Assembly (NCBI GenBank): GCA_905221605.1
Contig: CAJNDS010001068.1
Coordinates: 599,398-663,397 of the forward strand
Length of the DNA stretch: 64,000 nucleotides
Direction: 5' to 3'
DNA from: Symbiodinium natans
Lineage: Eukaryota; Sar; Dinophyceae; Suessiales; Symbiodiniaceae
Shown: in pieces, positions 19,943-27,812 of the stretch
How positions within the stretch are numbered: the first letter of the stretch is position 1
Layout: each line of letters opens with the position of its first letter
Notes under the pieces: model-generated
Told to the model about the DNA's origin: nothing
The model's database searches: none
What the model saw: only the letters and a program-made list of their open reading frames with translations
Translations under genes and position numbers: made by a program

Positions 19943-21173
19943 TCAGGCTCGCTTTCCCTTTTTTCTCGCTGTCGAAGTGCTGCCAGCCAGTGCCACCGTG
20001 CCCGTGTCCCATCCGGCTCTTGTCTCCGGACGGCACACCAGCAAAAACCTACAGAATCTTCTCGCCCAGGGCCAGGAGCCTGTTGAATGCCTGAAGCCGC
20101 TGCGACTGCTCTGTCTGCTCAGCAGCACCACCTTCCGTGCTGCTTCTGGCCCCACCTGTGCTGGGCTCGGGCTCTGTGACAGTGCCCTGCGCTGTCCTTG
20201 TTGCCTTGTCAGGCTTTGCAGGCTTCTCGTCCCTGCCACGTGACTCTTGCTCACTGCCACGTGACCCTTGCTCCCTGCCACGCGGTGCTTCCCTGCCACG
20301 TGGGCTTCCCTGCCACGTGGCGCTTCCCTGCCACGTGGCGCACTTTGCAACCGGACCATGCTCTGCTTGTTGGTCTCCTCGGACTCGTCTGTGTAGTACT
20401 CGTACGACGAGCTCGACTCCTTCTTCTTCTGTGAGGCACGGACCGAGCGACCACGGACAGGAGGGGCACTTGTTGCCCTGGTCCGAGCCTTTCTCTCCTC
20501 CCTGGAAGCCCTGACCTCCGCCCTTGCCCTGCTCTCTCGCTGGGGCGGCTCCTTCGGCTCCGCAGGAGGCTGGCTGGAGCAGCGGTGTAAGTGCTGCTCC
20601 AGGTCCCAGGAGCGCCAGAAGGTCTTCTGGCAGTGCGGGCAAGAGTGCTCCGGCCTCAGCTCCTGACCCTGAGCGCGTGCTTGCCACTGCTTGCAGTACG
20701 CGTTGGTCTGCAAGTGCAAGGCCATGGTGGACCGCGGTTTCACGGACCAACAGGCCGGGCACTTTACTTTCTCTTCCTTCCACCAGGAGGCTGGCTCAGC
20801 CGCCTGGAGCTCCGAAATTCTGAAGGCTGATCTGCCCGAAAGGGCCGAACAAATCCTGGCCGCCTCTGCTTCTGGAGCGTGCTGGCGACGGCGCCCGTGC
20901 CTCTTCTTTCTTCTCTTCAGAGGCCTCTCCATCTTTCTTCTCTTCAGAGTCTGACCCTGACCGGCCCTTTCGCCTCTTGGACTCCAGATCTTCCTTGTCT
21001 GGCTCTTCTACCATTTCTCTGGCCTCCTCCTGCTGCTCTGCCCCCGCCTCTGGTGCAGGCTCACCAGGCTCTGGGGCATCCCCTCTCTGCTCCTCCTCGT
21101 CAGAGCCAGAGCTTTCACGGCCACCGCGGCCACCATCACGTCCATCCATCGCCATCGCCTTTGGCGCTGGCAT
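19943..21173 (-). CDS. C2HC zinc-finger protein, apparently frameshifted, passenger gene
   Basis: Two overlapping minus frames appear to be one gene. The first (from 21,173, MPAPKAMAMDGRDGG) encodes an acidic Glu/Lys-rich stretch. The second, open to 19,943, continues as RKKRHGRRRQHAPEAEAARIC. The switch lies in a GA-rich repeat at about 20,880-20,945, where a one-base slip is likely; an intron is the alternative. In the second frame two zinc fingers are visible: CPACWSVKP...HLQTNAYC (residues about 58-80 from 20,932) and CPHCQKTF...HLHRC (about 98-118), a clean C-x2-C-x12-H-x3-C. A Ser/Arg-rich region and a minisatellite-encoded stretch (REAPRGREAHVAGK) follow. A DNA-binding role, perhaps recognition of the transposon ends, is inference. 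Confidence 0.65.
20229..20345. repeat. Coding minisatellite with CACGTG core
   Basis: Six or more units of about 15-21 bp built on CTGCCACGTG, inside the zinc-finger gene. All units have lengths that keep the frame open, giving repeats such as HVAGKHRVAGSKGHVA. Each full unit contains the palindrome CACGTG. Confidence 0.85.
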
Positions 21174-21259
21174 GCTGGACCGTACCTGCAGGGCAAGGAA
21201 GTGTCTCTTTAAAAACCTACTGGGTGTTTAGGCCTTTGGGCTTGGGTTGTTTTTGGAGC

Positions 21260-21500
21260 TACAGACTACAGACCTCACTAGAGCACCGGCTCTGGCCACT
21301 CCACCTGTTCGCCGCCTGCATGCCCAGTGTGGTCAGCGCCTGCAGGCCCGAAAACAGGCCCCGGCCTCTGACCACACTAGGGCGCCGGCTCTGCGAACAG
21401 GCCACTCCCCCCCCCTCGCCGCCTGCATGCCCAGACACTGTGGTCAGCGCCTGCAGGTCCCAACAAGGACCCCGGCCTCTGACCACAGTCCGGCAACGGC
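21260..21500. repeat. Duplicated block upstream of the zinc-finger gene
   Basis: CCGCCTGCATGCCCAG...GTGGTCAGCGCCTGCAG and CCCCGGCCTCTGACCAC occur twice (about 21,310-21,376 and 21,418-21,486), a tandem duplication of about 108 bp. Confidence 0.75.
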
Positions 21501-21509
21501 TCTGCGAAA

Positions 21510-21560
21510 TGTCAGGTTTTAGGGTGTAGGGTTTAGGGTTTAGGGTTTAGGGTTCAGGGT
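21510..21560 (+). repeat. Short TTTAGGG array inside the transposon
   Basis: About five units, including GTGTAGGG and TTCAGGG, within the spacer between the transposase and zinc-finger genes. Confidence 0.8.
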
Positions 21561-21741
21561 GAAAGGTTTAGGGCTAGGGTACAGGGAGCAAGAACCCTGA
21601 ACCCTATACCCTAAACCCTCTACCCGACAAAAAAGCACAGATGCCCGCTGGCCTCTGTCGGGCTCACTACCCACCACACACCCATCAGCTTGAGCCAAGG
21701 CTTGGCGCGACAAAAAAATCATTCAAGCAAAACGCATGTCG

Positions 21742-21849
21742 GGTTTAGGGTTTAGGGTTTAGGGTTTAGGGTTTAGGGTTTAGGGTTTAGGGTTTAGGGT
21801 TTAGGGTTTAGGGTTTAGGGTTTAGGGTTTAGGGTTTAGGGTTTAGGGT
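21742..21849 (+). repeat. Perfect TTTAGGG array inside the transposon
   Basis: About fifteen perfect TTTAGGG units only about 36 bp beyond the stop codon of the candidate transposase. This is one of the cleanest arrays in the window and lies well inside the mobile element. Confidence 0.93.
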
Positions 21850-21884
21850 CTCTGAGTTTTGGCTTCTGAGACTTTTCAAAACTT

Positions 21885-24800
21885 TCAGGCACCCAAACGC
21901 TGCCTCTCCTGCACTCTCTCAATTACGGCATCAGCAGGATTGAAGGCCACATGATCCTTTGACGTGGCGTACTGATGGGCCGCCTGCACCCAAGCGAAAA
22001 GCCAGGCCACGGCTGTGGCCTGGCTGGCATGAGATCGCAGGAATGTGTATCGCCGGCAGTTGCCATGCCGGGGGTCCCGGCACTGGATGAAAGCTCGTCT
22101 GTGGCCACTTGTGTGAGTCCAGTTGTCAAAATGCACAACGAAATCACTCATCCCCGGGATGCGACAATTTTGGGAAGGAAGACTTGGGAGGTCCAGGGAG
22201 AACCTGAGAGGTGCAGTCTGTGCACGAGGCCTCACCCTTCGCTTTCGAGATGCCGTGAAGCCTTGGCATTGTGCCAAAGTCCAGTCTTGCACTCCAGACA
22301 GATCTGCCTCTTGCAGCAGCATCTCGTAATACGCAGCACTGCCCGAATGAGAGATTTGTCGGAGCTCCCCAGGCTTTTCCCAAATAGCATCCTGAAAGCA
22401 CAACGCTTTGAAATGAGACTCGGGCCTATCCAGTATTTTTTCCGGCAAGTGGTTCTCATCTCCTTGCTTGTGCCACTCTCCGGGTTGTTCGTCAGTGCTC
22501 CAATCTGCCTGCAGCAGCTTCTTGAGCCATGCCAATTTGTTTCGGCCGGCTGGGTTCTGCATCACCACTTCATCATCACACAGCAGGACAGGGTTTTCTA
22601 GACACACTACACTCGTGAGCTTTGTGGCATCACTGAGCGCCACCAACATGTCCCCAAAGTCATCCTCACGTGCTTGAACAAGACCCTGGGCGAGCAGTGC
22701 TTGGCATGCTCTGGCATTGAAGTACGGCAGATGCAAAACCTGCACATAGTTGTCACCTAATGCTCGGGCCTGCAGCAAGGCTTGCAAGAAATCCTCTTGA
22801 TCACGTGACAACAAGGCCCCAGTTGCCGCTACTGCTACTGGGCCTGCCTGCTGCTCTTGGACTTGTGCAGACAAGAGATTGTTTGCTTCCGGGCCAGCTG
22901 CGAACGCATCCAGCACAAGGTCGTCGTCTGTGACAAAATCCGGCAGCTGCAGTGCTGCAGCAGGCTGTGCTGCAATGGCCTCAAGTTGGCTCTCATGCCC
23001 TGGGGGCACCATAACCTGCACTTGCACTGTCTTCGCTGTGGAGGCCCAACACAGGCACTGGGAGCTCAGCAGGCCGAGGCCCTCTGGAGTCGCAAACAAT
23101 GCCAGGTCCAAAGTGTGCTGCTGCACAGAACTGTAAGTCACAACAGGCTTAAGTGGGTCACGAATGTCGACGTTGAGAAAACGCAACACCTTCAGATGGC
23201 ACCTGCGATCGACCTCTGCGACGCCCCGTTGCTGGGCACGCCGCTCCGGCCGAGAATCCAGAATGTAGCCATAAATCCGATCTTCTGCTGGGTTCTCCGG
23301 GATGTCGGCCGGCATCAGAGCCTCGGCAAAGTCTTGAAGAGTGAGCTGCACCTCGGGCTGCAGAGCGTCTGACTCGGTGCCAAGAAGCAATGCTTCGAAC
23401 AAGGCATGTGGCAAGCTGAAGAGAACGCCCGTCTGCAGCTGGCTCTTCAGATAGTCCACAATCATCCACTGCTTCCGCTGCAGGCCCCGGGCTTGCACAT
23501 TGTCTTCGGCTCCGGCACACAAAGCCCGCTTCGTGGCTGTGTGCAAGTCGTCTGCTGCCTTCTCCGCCCCAAGCTCCTCCTCTTGCATAAAGTGATCGGC
23601 CTCATGATAGCAATAGATGCGAGCAACCTTGTATGTCTGCGTCTTCTGAAAGGCCTCATGCTTTGTCATGAGATGAGACAGCAACTCTGCCATGATGTGT
23701 TTTCTCTGCCACATCTGCAGCAGAAAACCACACTGTTCTGGCTTGGCGATCATATCCAGCAGCTGTGCTCGTCGAGCACGAACACATGTCATGGCAGGCC
23801 CTTGGTTTCTTAAGGTTCGTCGCCCAGCAATCTTGATAAGCACGTGTTGCCTCTCGGTACTTCGCTCAACTAGGCTACAGAAGGCCCTCTCCTGGATCTC
23901 GGCCCAAGCCAAGGGGAAGTGCTCCAGCTTGGCCTCCTCGCCACTCTGTGCAAAGGCATAGAGCTGATCGGCCAGGCCCCCTGGCGATTGTCTCTCAAAC
24001 AAATGTTGCAGCAACCAGGTGCTGCGACCCTGCTCCTTGAGAGATCGGTACTCCTCAAAACAGTCCAGGACAATCCGCTTGCTGTGCTGCAGATCGTACA
24101 AGTCCGGCCTAGCATAGTGAGCATAAGCCCCTGCCAGACTAAAGGGCACGTGGGAAAGATACTGCAGCTTCTCCGACATGATCGAAACCCACTTGTCACG
24201 GGCCTGCTGGTCCATGAGCGCCATGCCTGCCGCAACCTCGGAGGGCAACTCCAGCACGGTTTGGGTGTAGCTTGTGCTGGTCAGTCGCTGGATGCTTGCC
24301 AGCAATCGCTCGGTGAAACCGGCAGAAAGAACACACGATCGACGCCCTTTCCAACAGCACTTGAGGCTGACCTTGGCCTTTCGGGTTTTGGCTCGCTGAA
24401 GCTGCTCCTCATGGCAAAAGCATCCCTCAAACCAGTGGGCCCACTTCTGTATAAAGCAGGAAAACATCCAAGCCCACTCAACATAACCCAGGTGAAAGGG
24501 ATCTTTCAAGGCACCATCGACAGCATCGCATAAGCTGGCCTCTGAGGACAACTGTTCCCGGTCCCAGTATTTGGAAAGTACTGGCCTGACGTTCAAGTAA
24601 TGTTTCAAGGTCTGGTGCAAGGATTCCCATCGCCAAGACAGGAGCTCTCCATGATACCCCTGCACCAACTTCTTGTCTTGCCAAGGTGCCTCTGCCATCA
24701 TCTTACTCAGGACCACTTCACGAAAAGACCGATTTGTCAGCAGCTTGCTCACTGCCGACACTTGTTTTTCCACTTGGTCCCACCGGGGGCATGACTTGCA

Positions 24801-26315
24801 GGTCTCCTCCAAGCTGTTGAAGAGGATGTGTAGCATGCCGGGGTGACTGAAACTGTTGGGAAGGAAGGCCTCCGCAGTCCCCTGCACAACAGCTTCCACA
24901 CCAGCGCCAGGCTCCTGCAAACCTGCCACCAGTTCGTTCATCCTCTGCCCATTGCCCATCGGCCAGTGAGGGATGCCCTTTTCGGTTCCCTGGTCTGAGA
25001 CCCAACCCTTCACCTGCCTGCGGTAGACATCGAAGTGGTCCTGCCCGTTCTCTAAGATAATGGCCGATCTCAACCTTTGTGCCTTTACATAAGTTCGGGT
25101 CTCTCCACGGGCCAAGGTCATGACAGGCATGGTACGAAAAGTGTGCTCAAATCCGGACCATGGATCTGCAGCTGCCACAGTGGGCGAGGCTCTTGTCAGA
25201 ATTTCTTCTGTCATAGCCAGGTACTCGTAACCACATTGCGGGCTCGCATCCATGCTCAGATACCTGCTGACAGAGACATTGTGACACCGCACCTGCTTCT
25301 GCATGACACTCCTTCTGTAGAGCATGTGGAGCATATCCAAGCGAATCATCCCGGACCGAAGTTTCCCTCTGCCCGGAACAGAAAGCAAAGCTCTCTGCAA
25401 AAGCTCTGGTGCCATGGCTCCAGTGATGGGTTCCAAGAAACGAGCCACACATTGCACTGCTGTGACAATCTCTGAGCTGTTCTGCAGTGAAAAATTGAGC
25501 CTCACCATTTGGATCTCTTGCATGGGGCTCAAAGTCTCTGTGTCCCTGCCATACCTTGCTGCATGTGCAATCCTGCCCCGGAGAGACAGGTCCATGGGCT
25601 CACCTGGCTCGAGGTCGTCCAGGTTCACGTCGTCCCAACCGATCCCTGCATGCTCCATGTCCTCTGCAGGGACCTGCTCTGTTTCCGGGGCACTGGATAC
25701 ATGTACATGTGTGCTTGCCACAAGTGAGCCTGGAGTCCAGAGCTTCAGTGGCCCCTCCACTTCGTGGCAGAGTGACAAGAAACTAATGTTCCCTGGAACC
25801 TGAATCAGCCAGGCTTTTGCATGGCACAATTCTCCAAGCAAAACATCCTCCAGACCACCTAGAAGATGTTGCCCTGGAGCTTTGCTCAGTGCATTTCGCA
25901 GTTCCACTCCAGGCCTAAAAGCTCGCTGCAGCTGCTGTCCAGGACATTGATCCCGAAGCAAGCTTACGGCCTCATCAAAACGAAAACACTTATCCAATAC
26001 CCAACAGAAAAAACTCCCTTCGTGCTTCAGACTATCTCCTTCCTCGCCGCCACGCCGTCGGCGCCTCTGTGTGAGCCACTTCGAAAATTCATGGGACTCT
26101 GCCTCGCTGGCTCTGTCCCAGCAACCCTCATACACTTCCGTTGCCCTACAGGCCATTCTAATTTCTGCCGGACACTTCTGGCCCGACCCCTCCTTTGGCA
26201 ACAGAACATACAGAACAAGCCACTGGGGCAGCTGGCTCCCTGTCCTCGCTGGGTGTGCTTTGTTCGGCTGTCTGCCGGTGCCAAAGTTCTCAGGCAAAGC
26301 AACTCTCGTTGCCAT
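21885..26315 (-). CDS. Candidate transposase of the inserted element (1,476 aa)
   Basis: An intact frame that opens the gene array, starting about 490 bp inside the right inverted repeat, as a transposase would. Possible RNase H-fold acidic residues: YLSMDASPQ (D356), WVSDQGTEKG (D441) and HWFEGCFCHEE (E630 or E636, next to a CxCH group). SHPGMLHILFNSLEE (about 490-504) sits after the second Asp, where hAT- and Mutator-type enzymes carry a C/H-x-H helix. A basic segment (QRRRRRGGEEGD, about 83) and a Cys/Lys-rich patch (LKCCWKGRRSC, about 651) may bind DNA. The residues after about 900 are helical and unassigned. The catalytic assignment is my inference from spacing and context; no family is firmly recognised. 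Confidence 0.7.
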   Translation of the reverse strand: MATRVALPENFGTGRQPNKAHPARTGSQLPQWLVLYVLLPKEGSGQKCPAEIRMACRATEVYEGCWDRASEAESHEFSKWLTQRRRRRGGEEGDSLKHEGSFFCWVLDKCFRFDEAVSLLRDQCPGQQLQRAFRPGVELRNALSKAPGQHLLGGLEDVLLGELCHAKAWLIQVPGNISFLSLCHEVEGPLKLWTPGSLVASTHVHVSSAPETEQVPAEDMEHAGIGWDDVNLDDLEPGEPMDLSLRGRIAHAARYGRDTETLSPMQEIQMVRLNFSLQNSSEIVTAVQCVARFLEPITGAMAPELLQRALLSVPGRGKLRSGMIRLDMLHMLYRRSVMQKQVRCHNVSVSRYLSMDASPQCGYEYLAMTEEILTRASPTVAAADPWSGFEHTFRTMPVMTLARGETRTYVKAQRLRSAIILENGQDHFDVYRRQVKGWVSDQGTEKGIPHWPMGNGQRMNELVAGLQEPGAGVEAVVQGTAEAFLPNSFSHPGMLHILFNSLEETCKSCPRWDQVEKQVSAVSKLLTNRSFREVVLSKMMAEAPWQDKKLVQGYHGELLSWRWESLHQTLKHYLNVRPVLSKYWDREQLSSEASLCDAVDGALKDPFHLGYVEWAWMFSCFIQKWAHWFEGCFCHEEQLQRAKTRKAKVSLKCCWKGRRSCVLSAGFTERLLASIQRLTSTSYTQTVLELPSEVAAGMALMDQQARDKWVSIMSEKLQYLSHVPFSLAGAYAHYARPDLYDLQHSKRIVLDCFEEYRSLKEQGRSTWLLQHLFERQSPGGLADQLYAFAQSGEEAKLEHFPLAWAEIQERAFCSLVERSTERQHVLIKIAGRRTLRNQGPAMTCVRARRAQLLDMIAKPEQCGFLLQMWQRKHIMAELLSHLMTKHEAFQKTQTYKVARIYCYHEADHFMQEEELGAEKAADDLHTATKRALCAGAEDNVQARGLQRKQWMIVDYLKSQLQTGVLFSLPHALFEALLLGTESDALQPEVQLTLQDFAEALMPADIPENPAEDRIYGYILDSRPERRAQQRGVAEVDRRCHLKVLRFLNVDIRDPLKPVVTYSSVQQHTLDLALFATPEGLGLLSSQCLCWASTAKTVQVQVMVPPGHESQLEAIAAQPAAALQLPDFVTDDDLVLDAFAAGPEANNLLSAQVQEQQAGPVAVAATGALLSRDQEDFLQALLQARALGDNYVQVLHLPYFNARACQALLAQGLVQAREDDFGDMLVALSDATKLTSVVCLENPVLLCDDEVVMQNPAGRNKLAWLKKLLQADWSTDEQPGEWHKQGDENHLPEKILDRPESHFKALCFQDAIWEKPGELRQISHSGSAAYYEMLLQEADLSGVQDWTLAQCQGFTASRKRRVRPRAQTAPLRFSLDLPSLPSQNCRIPGMSDFVVHFDNWTHTSGHRRAFIQCRDPRHGNCRRYTFLRSHASQATAVAWLFAWVQAAHQYATSKDHVAFNPADAVIERVQERQRLGA

Positions 26316-26772
26316 GGTCTGCTAGACTGCTAGAGCTGCAAAAACAAACTGCTGTCAACAACATCAATTACAACTATTCCGCCGCATTAGGGTTTACGGT
26401 TTAGGAACTTGAAGCAGGGAACGTGTGACCGTGTGCCTTTCGAGCCACTACTCAGCGAATTTCGGGGGTTGGGTCTTAAGCTCATCAGGAGTTGTGGGTT
26501 CAACCGGTTTAGGGAGAAATGCTGGGTGGACGACACTTTCCTTGTGGCAAAAAAAACAATGTGAACACCTCCCAGACAGGTGACTGTTTCTTTTGCACGA
26601 AATTTGTACTCATGAGCCTGTGACAGCTACATCGGGAAACCCACCATTGGAAACACATAGTCTGGCAGACTGTAACCGTGCCCAAAACCGAGCTGGCGAA
26701 CAACGAAAATCAAGCCATGATTTCAAGTAAAAACGGCTTGCAAGGCTGAACCCCCCTCGAACCCTCAAATGA
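26316..26772. other. 5' spacer of the inserted element
   Basis: About 460 bp between the transposase start and the right inverted repeat. It contains two telomere-like units near 26,388 and no gene. A minus frame reading from the Helitron into this region is read-through, not coding. The transposase promoter should lie here, but no recognisable element is seen. Confidence 0.55.
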
Positions 26773-26806
26773 GTTGGCGCACCCCGTCGCAGGGGCAACC
26801 ACCATA
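26773..26806 (-). repeat. Right terminal inverted repeat
   Basis: On the minus strand it starts TATGGTGGTTGCCCC and reaches GGGTGCGCCAAC. It pairs imperfectly with 12,833-12,866. Confidence 0.9.
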
Positions 26807-26814
26807 GGGGAAAG
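26807..26814. repeat. Target-site duplication, right copy (GGGGAAAG)
   Basis: Identical to 12,825-12,832. On the minus strand it encodes the FP of DYARDFP, and the other copy encodes the same residues in the same frame. Confidence 0.92.
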
Positions 26815-27812
26815 TCCCGGGCGTAATCCAGGCAGCGGCTTGTGATCTTTCGCATCATCGACGTCCTAATACTGGGCTTGCTGCCGGGCTTCAGCCACCC
26901 CAGCGCACCGAGACGCTCGCGCGCGTCCGTGTCGGCCATGCTGGCCAGGGGGTAGAGCCAGGGTCGCACGGCGACTTCCATCATGCCCGGCCTCGACAGG
27001 AGGAGCTCTGCCGTGGGCACCTCGCGCCAGTCGCCAGCCTTCCCGGCGTTGTCCCGAACCAGGCGCGTGTGGGATTCCACGAACGCACGATACGTGCTGT
27101 TGTTCTCCATCAGCCAGCGAAAGACCGCGTCCGCCGCCTCGCCTCGAGGAAGATCATACAAGCACCGAGCTCGCCAGAGACACCGAACCACGGATCGCTT
27201 CTGCTTGCTGTAGACGTCCGACTTGCCACCCGCGCGGGACCGGTAATCCACCTTGATGTCGGCAACGGCGAGGTCCTCGAGCTCCCGTCGATTCAGGCGC
27301 AGAGGCAGCTGGCCGCCGTCGACGGCATCGCACAGCGCCCGCCAATGATCGACCACGGGCGTGACGTAGGCGAATAGCTTTCCGGTTTTCGGAGCAGTGC
27401 GAGGAGGATCCAGCAGATCCCAGGCGTCCACGTCGCAGGCCGGGGCACAGGCCACGGCATCCACGTTCGCGTGCTGGCCATGCACCTCCGTGCGTGGCCG
27501 CCGCCGCCCACATGCCGAGCAGTATGTCCAGGACCTTCGCCGCAGCCACGTCCCGTCGGAGTCCGTCGAGGCCATCTGCGGAAGCTTCCGCTTGCCGGGC
27601 TTCTCCGAAAGGACGCCGAACACGTTCTCCCTCTCCTTCTCCCACGTCTCGTCCTCGTCGGACTCCTGGAACCACGACTTCACCGTCTTCCGAAAGAACC
27701 AGTTCCTCACAGTGGTGCGAGGCACGTACATGGCAGCGTTCTCGTCGGTCTGACTGAACCCGGGCAAGCTGATGGCTAGGTTCTGCGCGAACTCGGTCAG
27801 GGATGCGGAGCT
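26815..27812 (-). pseudogene. Helitron protein, region between USP and Rep
   Basis: Continues the USP gene after a frame change at about 27,800-27,815. It opens with SLTEFAQNLAISLPGF...RTTVRNWFFRKTVKSWF, then an acidic patch, then WTYCSACGRRRP (a CxxC knuckle), a Lys/Arg-rich middle (SKQKRSVVRCLWRARC) and RTSMMRKITSRCLDYARDF, cut by the transposon target site. In related Helitron-like proteins a comparable RK-x-LDY segment leads directly into the Rep core, which agrees with the join to PLQCLIYDTC at 12,824. It may bind DNA, but no enzymatic motif is seen. The open frame runs on to 26,610, but everything below 26,807 is inserted DNA. Confidence 0.78.

Larger units (their letters stand above)
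12833..26806 (-). mobile_element. 13,974-bp DNA transposon carrying a C5 DNA methyltransferase
   Basis: Its ends are inverted repeats (12,833-12,865 and 26,774-26,806), both starting TATGGT-GTTGCCC and sharing GGGT-CGCCAA, about 27 of 33 positions. An exact GGGGAAAG duplication flanks them. Removing the element and one duplication copy joins the two Helitron halves in frame (DYARDF|PLQCLIYDTC), which is independent proof of insertion. It holds five minus-strand genes in the order candidate transposase, zinc finger, methyltransferase, zinc-ribbon/coiled coil and small coiled coil. The base composition is visibly less GC-rich than the Helitron. The 8-bp (up to 10-bp) duplication would suit hAT-, KDZ/Zisupton- or Mutator-type elements; I cannot assign the superfamily. 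Confidence 0.93.

Noticed and set aside
19407-20036. Pro/Arg-rich minus frames of 209 and 165 codons
   Set aside because: Translations of the GGCGGGACA minisatellite; no coding signature outside the repeat.
26610-26814. C-terminal extension of the Helitron central frame (after DYARDFP)
   Set aside because: The frame continues by chance into the inserted transposon's right end; the inverted repeat and target duplication mark the boundary.
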